Part shown: positions 1 through 10,972 of the stretch, piece by piece
How positions within the stretch are numbered: position 1 is the stretch's first letter
Layout of the letters: every line of letters begins with the position of its first letter
NCBI GenBank assembly: GCA_947044405.1
Contig: CAMRHE010000011.1
Coordinates: 5,624,501-5,688,500, forward strand
DNA length: 64,000 nucleotides
Direction: 5' to 3'
From: Leptodactylus fallax
Taxonomy: Eukaryota > Chordata > Amphibia > Anura > Leptodactylidae
Program-made: the position numbers and the translations under genes
Notes under the pieces: generated by a model
Databases searched by the model: none
Told to the model about the DNA's origin: nothing
What the model saw: the letters and a program-made list of their open reading frames with translations, nothing else

Positions 1-672
1 CTAGATTCTATAAACTATCATATTCATATGACAGTGATGTCAATTTTGCTGAAATGAAGCTGTAGAAACCTAATATGTAGTTTTTTAGCAGCTGAAGTTG
101 AAATGCAACAGGGAGTTGTAGGAGTTGGTATGCTCACAAAAGAGAAGAAATCTGTGCTACCAGCTACATTTCAGGTCTAGAGCTTAACCATAATCTGATT
201 TCAATAACTGGATAATAGACTGAAATGAATCAGGTACCTTGGGCATTTTTGATTTTCATCATGTTTGGAAGATGAGTGCCAGGAATAGCATGTCAGTTTT
301 CTATTGTGTGCTACTAGAGATGAGACAGGTGGCATATTGTATGTGCTCTCTCATGGGGCCAGGGATAAAAACAATATGATAAAAGAAGCCAGTAGTCAAC
401 ATTTAGTGCAGTGGGAGTATAATGTGATCCAAGAACATGCCAGATGATACAACGCAGAGGCGTTAGAGGAGAAAATAATTAGTCCAGTAAATATTGACAG
501 TGATCTTCCAATGTGTACCAGACAAAAAGTTAACAAGAAAACTTTTGACAGTAGTGTTATAGAAGACAGAAAAACATGTATACAAATACAAGCACATTTT
601 AAATAACAAGATACAGAGGTAGCAGAGTGTAGTTTGTCATTTGGTTAAACTCATCAAGATATGATATGCTGG
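1..672. other. AT-rich intergenic DNA, nothing recognised
   Basis: No coding signal, no terminal repeats and no tandem array are visible here. The short open frames lack any recognisable motif. Confidence 0.6.
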
Positions 673-1015
673 TTAAAGGGGTTTTCTGGGGCTTAAATAT
701 TGATGACGTATCTTTAGGATAAGTCATGAATATGTGATTGGTGGGGTTCTGACACTTGGGACCTCCACTGATCAGTGCCAATGACATTATGCTCATAGGT
801 CACATGGTAGAGCAGCAGCTCAGTCCCGTTCAGTTAAACGGACCTGAGCTGCAATACCAAACACAGCCCCTACTATATATACAATGCTGTGCTTGGTATT
901 CAGAGAAGAGACTTCAATCAACTGTGGCCTCTTCAACCAGATCATCCATGGGGCTCCCATGTGTCGGGCCCCCACCTATCACTTATTGATTGCCTGTCCT
1001 GGAAAAGCCTTTTAA
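673..1015. mobile_element. Short TTAA-flanked inverted-repeat element (Kolobok-type MITE)
   Basis: The ends are TTAAAGGGGTTTTCTGGG on the left and the approximate complement CCTGGAAAAGCCTTTTAA on the right, so the element is bounded by TTAA at 673-676 and 1012-1015. TTAA target duplications and termini rich in AAAGGGG are known from Kolobok-type non-autonomous elements. It contains no coding region. The interior (acctccactgatcag ... gggcccccacctatcac) is itself partly palindromic, as in similar short repeats that I recall from frog genomes. The Kolobok assignment is inference from the ends; piggyBac also uses TTAA. Confidence 0.6.
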
Positions 1016-2295
1016 AGGTAATGCCCCACTTTGCAGAATTTTTTTTTAAATTTTGTTGCACATTTTACTGTGTTTTACTGAGCCAAAGCCAGAAATGGAT
1101 TGAGCAGAAGGGAGTAGTACAAGAGCCTCCTTTATATTTTCCATGCCTTTTATAGCCATTCCTGGATTTGCGTCAAAAAAAAAAAAAAAAAAAAAAAAGC
1201 AGCTTTTCCACAATGTGGGGCTTTAGCCTAAAGCAAACTCTGTACTGCTACATCTGTATAGAATGAATGTATTGTGGCGATAGGTTCATAGTTTATAATG
1301 TGATTTATACATAACAGTATTTTAAGTTAACACTTTTTCAGTTCACCAAAAGCCTCAGTGGCATTTTAAAAGCGGATGATACAATGCAGCATTTAAACCG
1401 GTCAGTGTTTTTTATGCTCTGCTAGTTCATTTCTGAGACAACAAAGTGCTGAGTACAACAAGGGCAGATGAAATAACCAAGTTAAATGAAAACGTGTTCG
1501 AAGATCTTTTCTCAATCCTTTCAGTTGCTTAAAAATCTGCCCTAATGATTTCCCTGTTCTCGTGCCATCTCACAGCAGCTTTCTATTGATTACTATGAAG
1601 GACTGCTGTGGGGATAAAACCTTATCAATAAATCTTTTCGGTCATGAAATAAACCTCATTTTTTTGTTCTGCATTGCTTTCCAGTTTTCTGATTGCAGCC
1701 AGTAACATAAGTAAATTGACTGTGGGCTTATCATAACTTAAATTAATTGTGTTGGAACCAGCGCATCAATATTTGGGATACCTACACTTTACACATACAG
1801 GAGGTTTTATGACATCCCATTCTAAATCCACAGACTTTAATATGGGGTTGCCCCCCTCCCCTTGCAACTAAAACAGCTTCACAAAGTTGGAAGTATACAA
1901 CTGTGAAAAATGGCTTGGTATGCTGAAGCATTAAGATTTCCCTTCAACTGATGAAGTGGTCTGCTCTTACGTCAGTAAACTGTCCAAAACCCCTTCTGGT
2001 CCCATCCTGGTGATGGCTTTAGCCTTTCCATCTAGTATGCCACCCAACTGTGTCCATGGTGGACATGTCTTTGGAGTTCAATCAGGTGGCAATTTTTCAA
2101 AGAACAAGGCTTCCACCATGCTAGCCGTGACAATGGAAAAAGCAGAAGTATAATGTTATGACAAAGATAATATTAGCATAAACAATCTCAACACAGAAGG
2201 GTGGAAGGAATGGGAAGCCTCTTGCCAGAACAAAATGTTGAGTCGGGTGGGAGGAGTAAGATGTGACTTATATTACTGTACTCCATCCCACGTAG
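1016..2295. other. Intergenic DNA with a poly-A tract
   Basis: A run of 24 A occupies 1175-1198 and could be the tail of a decayed retroposed sequence, but I cannot identify a body for it. The rest shows no coding or repeat structure that I recognise. Confidence 0.5.
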
Positions 2296-3241
2296 CAATC
2301 AATGTTTATTAAAGATTTTTCAAATGCAATAGAGAAGGGACAAGAACAATGTAAACGAGCAAATGGTGCAAAGGCACGCAGGCTAGGGAAGTACCCCGCC
2401 CAACGCTTTGGGAAACAATACGTTAACAAAGGGATGGAAGGCCCAGGTATATAGGCCCATAAAAACAACATCTTCAAATAAATGGAAGACAAGCAAACAG
2501 ACAAAGGGGGCACACAATGGAAACAGTAATCAGGAGGACACATACGGGAGAGAGGGGGGGGCAACAGGGGGAGAGTAGAACGACCAGCAACCTCCTAAGA
2601 GGAAAGGGAAAGAAGAATAGCAAGGTAACTCTGAATCAGCAGAAAAAAGAGGAGAACTCAGCCGATTCCTGAAACACCACCCACGGCCACCAGAGGGCGT
2701 CAAATTTGGAAGGATCGGGGAATCCTCTGTCACCAGGACCTCCATTCTCCTTATTAGGATAAGCTACTGTAGAAACTCAACCAGGGAATGAGCAATAGTG
2801 CTCCGCTAATGCCTGGGAATGACGGTTCTAGCAGCCGTAAGAAAGTGTCTCAGGAGATCCTTCTTTACCGCAGAAATCCTGCCAGGGATAACTGAAAGAA
2901 GGGCCAGTTGGGGAGTTACTGCGATGGTGTGACCATACACCTTAGTATATAGAGTGAACACAGAGTCCCAGAAGAGCCTAAGAATGTCACACTCCCACCA
3001 GATGTGATATAGGGTACCTTTCTCAGAACCACAGCACCAACATCGGTCGGTCACAGCAGGATAGAATCTGTGGAGGAAGATAGGACACTGGTACCTGAGA
3101 CAGAATTTTGAAATTCTTTTCTTGCGCACCACAAGGCAACAGGAGCTTATGTGCGAACAGGAAAGACCTATCCCAGTCGGCAGGGAGAACACCCGCGCGA
3201 AGGTCTGTCTCCCAGGGGCCTGTATAACAGGAGGTCCCAGG
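2296..3241 (-). pseudogene. L1-like LINE, ORF2 C-terminal part and 3' end (fragment)
   Basis: Read on the minus strand, 3192-2806 encodes a stretch with a CWCCGSEKGTLYHIWWEC motif followed by PQLALLSVIPGRISAVKKD. This is the cysteine-containing C-terminal region that follows the reverse transcriptase in L1/Tx1-type ORF2 proteins. Frame changes near 3170-3200 show it is dead. The 3' end of the element appears to lie near 2296, where the minus strand reads TTTAATAAACATTGATTGC. The fragment is continuous with 6435-6950: the two were separated by the hAT element 3242-6434, whose 8-bp duplication GTCCCAGG lies at 3234-3241 and 6435-6442. Confidence 0.75.
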
Positions 3242-3429
3242 CAGGGCCGGTTTTAGACAAAGTGGGGCCCTGGGAAAAATTAAAAGTGGTATGCTGATAT
3301 GCAAACACCATTGTCTTGCAGTGGCAACCCCTACAATAATGCCTCCTTTCTGCCAACAAAAAAGTAATAACAAGCTCTATTTTACCACACACAATTCAAA
3401 CGAGCACCTTTGTACCACCTAATAGATTT

Positions 3430-3870
3430 TTGCACCCAGTCATCAGTTATTATAGCACCTCCTTATAAATAATAGCCCCTGTTTATAAATAATATTACAC
3501 CCTTATCAGTAATAGCCCCCTTATAAATGATAAATGGTGCCCTGTATCAGTAATATTCCCCCTTATCTGTAACAGTCACCCCGTAAAAATAATACTGCTC
3601 CCTTATAAATAATAGCCCCCTCATAAATAATAGTTGCCCTTATAAATAATAGTCCCCATTATCACTAATAGCCCCCTTTATAAATAAGCCCACTTAACAA
3701 TTATACCCTCCTTATAAACAGTTCCCCTCTTATAAATAATAGTTCCCCCTTATAATAGCCCCCTCATATTTAAGTTTCCCAATTATATATAGTAACCCAC
3801 CCTTATATATAATAGTTCCTCCCTTATAAATAAGAGCCACCTTATACATAATAGTTCTACATTACACAGG
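3430..3870. repeat. Degenerate minisatellite, unit about 20 bp (CCCCTTATAAATAATAG)
   Basis: Irregular tandem copies of a ~17-22 bp unit with the core CCCTTATAAATAATAG run through this block. The same unit builds the 2 kb array at 60500-62570. Copies are diverged, so this is an old or fast-degenerating array. Confidence 0.8.
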
Positions 3871-4189
3871 GTTGGACTGAAGGGACTTAGGCCCACCAGA
3901 GGAACTTGTTCTGGGGCCCCACCCAACAGCTTCCTGCTAATAGCCTACACCACGGCTCCTTCACTGAAGTCTTAAATATGTGCTAACTATCTGGCGTTAC
4001 TGAGTATGTTCCCAGTATAGTCAGCCCCTATAGTACTGTGCAGGCCCCAATAACTCCATGGCCAGTTCATGCACAGTACTGTATGGGGAATGACATGGCC
4101 ATGGAGCACTACACGTATGTGCAAGATTATAGTGAGGGAGCTGTGATGCAGACATAGCGCACAGGGCTGCCAGCAGGAATTTTAACCCC

Positions 4190-5930
4190 CCCCCCACAGT
4201 ATAATGCTCCACATGGTATATAATGCTCCACGGTATAAAATGCTCCCCTGAGCCCTCCACAGTATCCCCACATGGTATATAATGCTCCACAGTGGACCCA
4301 CACAGTATAAAATGCTCCCCTGAGCCCCCCATAGATGCCCCACATGGTATATAAGGCTCCACACAGTATACTACCTCTTAATGGCCCCAGACAGTACAAT
4401 ATGCTCCCTAGTAGCCCCACACAATATAATATGCTTCATACAGTATAATATGCATCCCACAGTGACCCCCCAGTATAATGCTCCACAGTGGCCTAACACA
4501 GTATAACATGCTCCACAATGGCCTCCACACAGTATAATATACTGCCCAGAGGGGTTCCCCCAGTATAATGCTCCACAGTGGTCTCCCACAGTATAATATG
4601 CTCCCCACAGTCGCCCCCAGTATAATGCTCTACAATGGCCCCACTGAGTATAATATGCTCCCGAGAAGCCCTACACAATATAATAAACTCCAAAGTGGCC
4701 CCACACAGTATAACAGGCTACCCACACTGCCCCTTCCCCCCAATATAAAGCTCCACAGTGGCCCATAATATAATATGCTCCCCAGAGGGCCCCCCCCTAG
4801 TATAATGCTCCACAGTGGCCCCCCAGTATTTTACTCCACAGTGGCCCCACACAATATATTATGCTCCCCAGAGTGTCCCCCCTAGTATAATGCTCCACAG
4901 TAGGCCCCACACAGTATAATATACTCCCCAGAGGGCCCCCTAGTATAATGCTCCTTAGTTCCCCCCCGAATAATGCCCCACAGTGGCTCCACACAATATA
5001 ATATGCTCTGCAGATGGCCCCCCAGGATAATACTCCACAGTGACCTCACACAGTAGAACATGGAGTGTCCCCCAGTATAATGCTCCAGAGTAGCCCAAAA
5101 AGTATAATATGCTCTCCAGAGGCCCCCCCCCACAGTATAATGCTCCACGGTGGCCCCACACAGTATAATATGCTATCCAGAGGGCCCCCTCCCCAGTATA
5201 ATATGCTATCCAGAGGGCCCCCTCCCCAGTATAATGCTCCACAGGGGCCCCACAAAGTATAATATGCTATCCAGAGGGTCCCCTCCCCAGTATAATGCTC
5301 CACAGAGGCCCCTCACAGTATAATATGCTATTCAGAGGGGGCCTCCTAGTATAATGCTCCACAGTGGCCCTACATAGTATAACATGCTATCCAGAGGGGG
5401 CCCCCTCCCCAGTATAATGTTCCACAGTGACCCTACACAGTATAACATGCTATCCAGAGGGACCCCTCCCCAAGATAATGCTCCACAGTGGCCCTACACA
5501 GTATAACATGCTATCCAGAGGGGGCCCCCTCCCCAGTATAATGCTCCACAGGGGACCCTCACAGTATAACATGCTATCTAGAGGGGCCCCTCCCCAGTAT
5601 AATCCTCCACAGGGGCCCCTCACAGTATAATATGGTATCCAGAGGGGGCCCCCCAGTATAATGCTCCACAGTGGCCCTACATAGTATAGCATGCTATCCA
5701 GAGGGGGCCTTCTCCCCAGTATAATGCTCCACAGGGGCCCCTCACAGAATGATATGCTATCCAAAGGGACCTCTCCCCAGTATAATGCCCCACAGGGGCC
5801 CCACACAGTATAATATGCTATCCAGAGGGCCCCCTCCCCAGTATAATGCTCCACAGGGCCCCCTCACAGTATAATATGGTATCCAGAGGGGGGCCCCAGT
5901 ATAATGTTCCACAGTGGCCCTACAGACTCC
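4190..5930. repeat. 31/62-bp tandem array inside hAT element 1
   Basis: Units of the type CAGTATAATGCTCCACAGTG followed by GCCCC(A/T)CACA repeat at ~31 bp, with a ~62-bp higher-order period in the right half, where every second unit carries ATGCTATCCAGAGGG. The array is about 1.74 kb. Open frames across it, such as the repetitive GALYWGG-type and YNMLSRG-type translations, arise because long stretches lack stop codons; they are not genes. The unit resembles the arrays at 7800-8330, 24085-24545, 52868-53290 and 55525-55790. Confidence 0.9.
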
Positions 5931-5942
5931 CTTAGGTGTAGT

Positions 5943-6262
5943 ATTATATTACACTCTGGGGTCTCTTTAGACCCCAGAGTATGATTATCGAAGGCCCGGG
6001 GGAGGTGAGGGAAAATAACAAACAGTTATACTTACCTTGCCTTACCTCTCCTAGGCCTCCTCGTGCTGCTCCGCTATCCCCGTCGCCGGCTTCCTCTTCT
6101 CTGTGGCTGACGTCACGCATTGTGATTGGGCCTCAGCAGTTACGTGAGCATGCCCCACGTGACCGCTGAGGCCAGGCCTCAGCGCCTCAGCGGTGATGTC
6201 TGGAACGACATAGGATGACGCAGGACGCAAGGACAGGTGAGTAAAAATGTTTGTTATTTTTA
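5943..6262. promoter_or_regulatory. Hairpin plus CpG-rich core with outward splice-donor-like sites (module 1)
   Basis: A hairpin with arms ACTCTGGGGTCT (5953-5964) and AGACCCCAGAGT (5969-5980) is followed by a core rich in CpG. The core contains a perfect TGACGTCA (6108-6115), ATTGG (inverted CCAAT) and CACGTGAC. A minus-strand GTAAGT lies at 6030-6035, pointing left, and a plus-strand CAG|GTGAGT at 6237-6242, pointing right. The regions outside the donors are inverted copies of each other (AATAACAAAC / GTTTGTTATT). Promoter function is inference. Confidence 0.4.
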
Positions 6263-6434
6263 TTCACCTTGGAAAGGGGCCCTGCGGCACATGATGCTGG
6301 GTCCCTTTCTGTTATCGATATAGCTGATCCTGACTCCAGGATCCGGAGTCATCAGGTCCTGGATCCCAGGGGCCCCTTTGGGGTCGGGGCCCTGGGCAAT
6401 TGCCCAGTTTTCCCCCCTCCTAACACCGGCCCTG

Positions 6435-6950
6435 GTCCCAGGACTAATGTCTCAGTGAAGAATGCTGTAAAGAACCGAGAGTGCACGTGGGGAAGAATCA
6501 GCGTGGGAAAGGACGAACTTCAGGTCAGTCAAGGTGGAGGAAAGAAGGGGGAGACAAAGAGAATTTCCACAAAAAGGCCGTAAGTTGACCGTACTCCAGC
6601 CAAGATAGATGAGCGCTGCTGGGCCAACGGAGAAAGGGGTGGATCCCCAGCAACCTGCCTAAGTCTTACGTTGTCGCCACTTTGCCACCAAAGAAATCTA
6701 TCTGCAGATCAACTTGGGGGGAACATAGGATTACAAAAGAGAGGACGAAGGGGGCCAGGAACTCTAGCCAAACTCACGCTGGAGCACACCGAATCCCAGG
6801 TCTTAAGGAAGTGGGAGGAGAGGAATGAGTGCCTGACGGATCCCGGGTGGAAATGAGCCGGAATCCACGGCATGGGGGGGAGGGGAACCGAGAGCAGGTC
6901 AGCCTCTATAGAAACCCATTACTTATCCGCGCTACGGTAGCACCAGTCAA
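6435..6950 (-). pseudogene. L1-like LINE, ORF2 region between RT and C-terminus (fragment)
   Basis: On the minus strand about 6860-6690 translates to a stretch including HSFLSSHFLKTWDSV and RPLFCNPMFPPS. This fits the conserved L1 ORF2 segment after the reverse transcriptase (pattern HTLxxWDxV ... PLxGNPxFPP). Stops and a changed frame follow, so it is not functional. It joins the 2296-3241 fragment once hAT element 1 is removed. The reverse transcriptase domain expected upstream (at higher coordinates) is absent: the next L1 sequence is the endonuclease at about 9110. Confidence 0.65.
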
Positions 6951-7799
6951 AAAGACGAAGCAGAACCGCGGAGAGTGAAATAACACTCAATTCAATATAG
7001 CAAAAACCTATAGAAAGTGTCACTTTCCAAAGAGATCACGTTTAAATTGGAAGTGTTTCCAATCTTTGAGGTATGAAATCAAGCTTTCAATAGCTTTCAA
7101 TAACTCCCCAGAATGATCTAAGGTGATCCTTATATGTCTTTGTTAGTTTACGGAAAGATGCTGATATACTCAAATTATGGGATGTACTGGGTAAATCACT
7201 TTTAGTGAAAGCCTCCCTTATGTCACATAACCACTGGTCAGTATTGATAGTGCCAGCCAGCAAACCTGCCATCCCCACTTTGTTGACTAAATAATATGAA
7301 ATAACACTTGTGGTGAAATCACAGTCAATACTCAAAATTCAATATAGCAAAAACCTATAGAAAGTGTCACTTTCCAAAGAGAGTATCTCTAAAATCTATA
7401 ATTTTTATTAATATCCTCTAAAAAGATCAAAATTAAATTCTTAAAAAAGAGTAGCTCATAAGCATAGCTCATAAGCAGAGCTCATTGATTGTTTTACTTA
7501 ACATTCCTTATACCCTCCTGGGATTACACCTCCTACTCTGGTACCTTATGAGATCGCTGTTTGGGATAGTTTAATTATCCCCCTTCTTGCATTGCTTTAC
7601 TATAAACCGCAATATGTTGCTTGATACCAGTGGCGTAACTAGGAATGGCTGGGCCCCAAGGCGAACATTTGACATGGGGCCCCCCCCAACCCGCCGCCCC
7701 CAACCCTCCCAAGTCGCCGCCCCCAACCCTCCCAAGCCGCCGCCCCCAACCCCCCCAAACCGCCACCCCCAACCCCCCCACACACAAACCGCATTCCTG

Positions 7800-8330
7800 C
7801 GCACACTATTTTGCCCCATAGTGGCCCCTGCACACGGTATTATGTCCCATAGTGGCCCCTGCACACGGTATTATGCCCCATAGTGGCCCCTGCACACGGT
7901 ATTATGCCCCATAGTGGCCCCTGCACACGGTATTATGCCCCATAGTGGCCCCTGGACAAGGTATTATGCAGCATAGTGGCCCCTGCACACAATATTATGC
8001 CCCATAGTGGCCCCTGCACACAGTAGTTTGCCCCATAGTGGCCCCTGCACACAGTAGTTTGCCCCATAGTGGCGCCTGCATGCAGTAGTTTGCCCCATAG
8101 TAGCCCCTGCACACAGTAGTTTGCCCCATAGTGGCCCCTGCACACAGTAGTTTGCCCCATAGTGGCCCCTGCACACAGTAGTTTGCCCCATAGTAGCCCC
8201 TGCACACAGTAGTTTGCCCCATAGTGGCCCCTGCACACAGTAGTTTGCCCCATAGTGGCCCCTGCACACAGTAGTTTGCCCCATAGTGGCCCCTGCACAC
8301 AGTATTATGCCCCATAGTGGACCACCCATG
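7800..8330. repeat. 31-bp tandem array inside hAT element 2
   Basis: About 17 units of a 31-bp repeat with the core GCCCCATAGTGGCCCCTGCA followed by CACAGTAGTTT or CACGGTATTAT. Unit-to-unit identity is very high, so the array is young or homogenised. The frames encoding repeated MGQTTVCRGHYGANYC in all registers are by-products of the 31-bp period (three frames alternate), not a protein. Confidence 0.95.
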
Positions 8331-8337
8331 AACGATT

Positions 8338-8664
8338 ATTATACTCTGGGGTCTTTTCAGACCCCAGAGTATAATGATCGGAGACCCAGGGGAGGATAGA
8401 AACATAAAAAACACTGCAACTTACCTCTTCCTCGCTCCGGTGCACTCCCGTGTGCTACTTCGGCCATCTTGTCGGATCTCGCGCGATCCAGGCCAGCGTC
8501 GCGACTCATAATGACGTCGGCTGACGTCTGGGACGTCACCAAACAGGCCCGAAGCCTGCGGAGCGGCGGATAGGTGAGTTACAGTGTTTTTTATGTTCGC
8601 TCACCTCCCCTGGGCCCCCGATCGTTATACTCCGGGGTCTCAAAAGACCCCGGAGTATAACGAT
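8338..8664. promoter_or_regulatory. Hairpin-bounded bidirectional CRE/donor module (module 2)
   Basis: The left boundary is a perfect 16-bp stem with a 6-nt loop (8338-8353 / 8360-8375, ATTATACTCTGGGGTC). The right boundary is a perfect 20-bp stem with a 4-nt loop (8621-8640 / 8645-8664). Just inside, the flanks are inverted copies of each other (CCCAGGGGAGG, AACATAAAAAACACTG). The core holds TGACGTC at 8512-8518 and 8522-8528 and GACGTCA at 8532-8538. A minus-strand AGAG|GTAAGT (8419-8424) and a plus-strand ATAG|GTGAGT (8574-8579) both point outward. The structure is directly visible; promoter and splicing activity are inferred. Confidence 0.45.
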
Positions 8665-8685
8665 AGCAGTGATTGTGGGGTTCGC

Positions 8686-8747
8686 GGTAGCGACTGCCAC
8701 AGGGCTCCGGGCCCCGTAATGTTCCGGGCCCTGTGGCAGTCGCTACC
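8686..8747. repeat. 19-bp perfect inverted repeat near the right end of hAT element 2
   Basis: GGTAGCGACTGCCACAGGG (8686-8704) is exactly complementary to 8729-8747, with a 24-nt GC-rich spacer. Subterminal inverted repeats can serve as hAT transposase binding sites; that role is inferred. Confidence 0.8.
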
Positions 8748-9109
8748 ACTGCTACCCCGGTAGTTACGCCCCTGCTTGATACCAATACACAGAGGCTCCG
8801 TTGGATTGATAATCTGCTCCTCCTATCTTTGTTCCATAGGTTCAAACTATTATATACTTATGTGACATTATAATTGTCGCATATACTGTATGTATAGTTA
8901 TGTTTTGAGTTTATCTCCTGTATGTAACACATGTGTATTTATGCATTTATTTAGTGCAATTTTGTACTCTACTTATATTGTAATATTCTATACCATAAAG
9001 TCTGGTGAAGGCAGAGGATCACAGCCGAAACATTACTCTACACCTTGTTACGAGTGTAAATAAAAACACTGGAATTGCAGACATATACGGTCTAAAGTGT
9101 GGTCTTTTC

Positions 9110-9764
9110 CTCTAGTAAGGGTGGTAGGAGACCAGGTGAGGGTGTGCTGGCTGACGAGAAAAAAGTCTATAGGAGTTACGCGCCGGAGAGTGAAAAGTAT
9201 AGTCCCGGTCTCAAGGGTGCAGGATACGCCACCCGCCAACTAGCTGGGAGTTGTGAAGAGTAGTCGCCAACCGTCTCAGGTGCGACTGGGCATGGGGGGT
9301 GGCGGGAAGGAGTGGCGCCAAGAGATGGATCTAGGACAAAATTAAAGTCGCCCCCAAGTATCACTACCCCCTCACTAAAGTCTGCCAACTAAATTCTTGC
9401 AATACAGTAGCTGCCCTTGGTTCAGAAGATAACAGCCATCTATGGTGAGCACGGTGCCTGCGAGGCGCAATTTAAGAAACACAAATCTGCCCTCGTGGTC
9501 AATCAGGGTGTCTAGTACCTCATTTTGTAAAGATCTATGAAGAGTGACGGAGACTCCCTTGGACTTAGCGACCAGGTTGACGCTGTGGAACCAAATAGGG
9601 TAATGACGATTGTGAATGTCCGGAACATGGCCCTTCTTAAAGTGAGTCTCCTGCAAGATAACAACATGAGAACGTTTCTTATGAAGCTGATACAGAATCT
9701 GATTACGCTTCTGAGGGACATTAAGCCCATGAGTGTTGAGAGTGCGAATATTAAGGGAGGTCAT
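9110..9764 (-). pseudogene. L1-like LINE ORF2, endonuclease domain (5' part of ORF2)
   Basis: ORF2 starts at an ATG at 9764 (minus strand) with MTSLNIRTLNTHGLN, the usual N-terminus of the apurinic/apyrimidinic-type endonuclease. LQETHF follows (catalytic Glu), then ILGGDFNFVLDPSL (Asp/Asn of the GDFN motif) and VTPIDFFLVS (the YSRIDYFLVS-type motif). Two frame changes separate these segments (around 9380 and 9230), so the domain is not translatable as one protein. The sequence stops near 9110, where an unrelated element begins, and the reverse transcriptase is missing. The ORF1 remnant lies directly upstream at 10418-10972 in the same orientation. Confidence 0.85.
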
Positions 9765-10417
9765 GGTCAGGGAGGACGGAAGGGAGGAGGGTTGGCACAG
9801 GAGGAGCAAACAATAGGAGGAAAAGGAAAGACAAGTACAGGAAAACTGAAACAAACTAAAACAACAAGTGACAAAGAATTAACCAAATTATCGGGTTGAG
9901 AGAATTATTATTATTAATGCCAAAACACGTACTACACAGTAGCACACAGAGACCGCGGTGGGGAATGGGCTTTCTAATAAAGGAGCCCCCCCCCCCCCCC
10001 CGGGCCCCTAGGCCACGCTAATGGATAAACAACTATAACAGTTTGCAATAGCTGACCGGCTAAACAAGCAAACGAACAGTATGGGGGGGAATGTAAATAA
10101 AAGTAAGGAAAGGGTAGAGAAAAGAGAACCGGAAGAAGAGAAAAAGAGAAGGAAAAGCGAGAGAGGGAAAGGAGGAGGAGGAAGAGGAAAAGAAAGAGAG
10201 GGAGCAAAGGTTCATTTCCTGAGGGGACGGGGAGGCCCGACAAACAGACCAGATTCATGGCACTCCGCGACCCCCCAGGGAGAACAATAACCGCAATGGT
10301 TGTGGAGAATCAAAAGTTGAATAACGAAATATCAAAAGTTCACAGTATCAAGTTGGAGAAGCCTGACTGGAACTCGACTGAGCATCTGAAGTGGGAGCCC
10401 GGTCTCGTCAGCGTCTC
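9765..10417 (-). repeat. L1 inter-ORF region with poly-C and polypurine tracts
   Basis: This stretch separates the ORF1 and ORF2 remnants. It carries a 16-base poly-C run (9986-10001) and a strongly purine-biased tract on the plus strand (about 10095-10205, GAGAAAAAGAGAAGG-type), which is polypyrimidine on the LINE's coding strand. No gene is apparent. Confidence 0.5.
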
Positions 10418-10972
10418 CTAGGCGGGTCGGGCTGATGGAACCAGTGCAGGAGCGCCAGGCAGGGAAGGCCAATCCAAGACAGATGCTGGAGGTAGTCCAA
10501 GGGCCACTGTGAAGGCTGGGATATCATCCAGATGTGTCAAGACAAGAGTGCGGACCCCGGAACGAACCTGCAGGCGGAAGGGAAAGCCCCAGGAGTATGG
10601 CACGTGGTGTTGAATTAGCAAGTCCAGGAGCGACTTCAGGACACGCTGCTTAGCAAGAGTAAGCCAGGATAAATTGATGGGAATGTCCTGGGACATAATC
10701 TGACGAGACTCTCTGGCTTTGCGCATGATGGCCTCCTTCAGCTGATACCTGTGCACTCTGCAAATGACATCTCTGGGGTTTGCAGAATTGGGAGGATGGT
10801 GAGGAAGCCGGAGAGCTGCGTGGAGGGAGCGCAGCGTCGGGCGCCATCTTGGGAGCTGCCATGTCGGAACCAGCAGCACGCGGGCCCTGAAGGAAACATA
10901 CTATGGAGGCATCCTGCAGGATCCCGGAGGGGTTTAAGAGGACCACGGTGGGATCCTACAGGACTTGCCCAT
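10418..10972 (-). pseudogene. L1-like LINE ORF1 remnant
   Basis: On the minus strand, 10879-10418 contains NPRDVICRVHRYQLKEAIMRK, then IPINLSWLTLAKQR, matching the RNA-binding and C-terminal part of L1-type ORF1 proteins (pattern PRDVIVRFHxxxxKExIL). A plausible ORF1 start is at 10972 (ATGGGCAAGTCC), but the frame hits a stop after 12 codons. The N-terminal coiled-coil half expected between start and RNA-binding domain is missing, indicating an internal deletion. ORF1p normally coats the LINE RNA and has chaperone activity. About 100 bp upstream (to about 11080) may be 5' untranslated sequence. Confidence 0.7.

Larger units (their letters stand above)
3242..6434. mobile_element. hAT-type non-autonomous element 1 (3.2 kb), inserted in L1
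   Basis: The left end starts CAGGGCCGGTTTTAG and the right end reads CTAACACCGGCCCTG, giving a 15-bp terminal inverted repeat with one mismatch. The element is flanked by a perfect 8-bp duplication, GTCCCAGG, at 3234-3241 and 6435-6442, the hallmark of hAT transposition. No transposase is encoded. The interior holds an AT-rich minisatellite (3430-3870), a long 31/62-bp array (4190-5930), a hairpin (5943-5988) and a CpG-rich core with splice-donor-like sequences (6030-6242). The insertion site lies in the L1-like ORF2 C-terminal region. The element is unusually long for a non-coding hAT derivative because of its arrays. Confidence 0.85.
7628..8774. mobile_element. hAT-type non-autonomous element 2 (1.15 kb)
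   Basis: The left end is CAGTGGCGTAACTAGG and the right end CGGTAGTTACGCCCCTG, a terminal inverted repeat with one mismatch in the first 14 bases. A perfect 8-bp target duplication, CTTGATAC, flanks it at 7620-7627 and 8775-8782. No protein is encoded. From left to right it holds a pyrimidine-rich CCCCAACC tract (7681-7790), a 31-bp array (7800-8330), the hairpin-bounded module (8338-8664) and a 19-bp perfect inverted repeat (8686-8704 with 8729-8747) just inside the right end. Confidence 0.9.
6951..9110. other. Unidentified element or filler separating two parts of the L1 copy
   Basis: Sequence between the two L1 fragments, excluding the hAT element at 7628-8774. A ~50-bp segment containing CAAAAACCTATAGAAAGTG occurs twice in direct orientation (6988-7037 and 7334-7383). 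A minus-strand 82-codon frame (7335-7087) contains QWLCDIREAF and FRKLTKTYKDHLRSFWG; I do not recognise it. The right end (about 8990-9065) reads GGTGAAGGCAGAGGATCACAG, then CCGAAAC and an AAATAAAAACACTGG terminus. This resembles the 3' ends of Penelope-like elements that I recall from frogs. That assignment is tentative; no GIY-YIG or reverse transcriptase domain is visible. Confidence 0.35.

Noticed and set aside
4021..5854. Many overlapping open frames in both directions (repetitive GALYWGG- and YNMLSRG-type proteins)
   Set aside because: By-products of the 31/62-bp array; frames on both strands carry the same repeat.
7800..8330. CRISPR-like regular array
   Set aside because: Contiguous 31-bp units with no unique spacers, in a clearly eukaryotic context; it is a minisatellite.
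7933..8414. Long minus-strand open frames with repeated GQTTVCRGHYGANYCVQG
   Set aside because: They are three frames of one 31-bp DNA repeat lacking stop codons; composition follows the array and there is no start or splice context.
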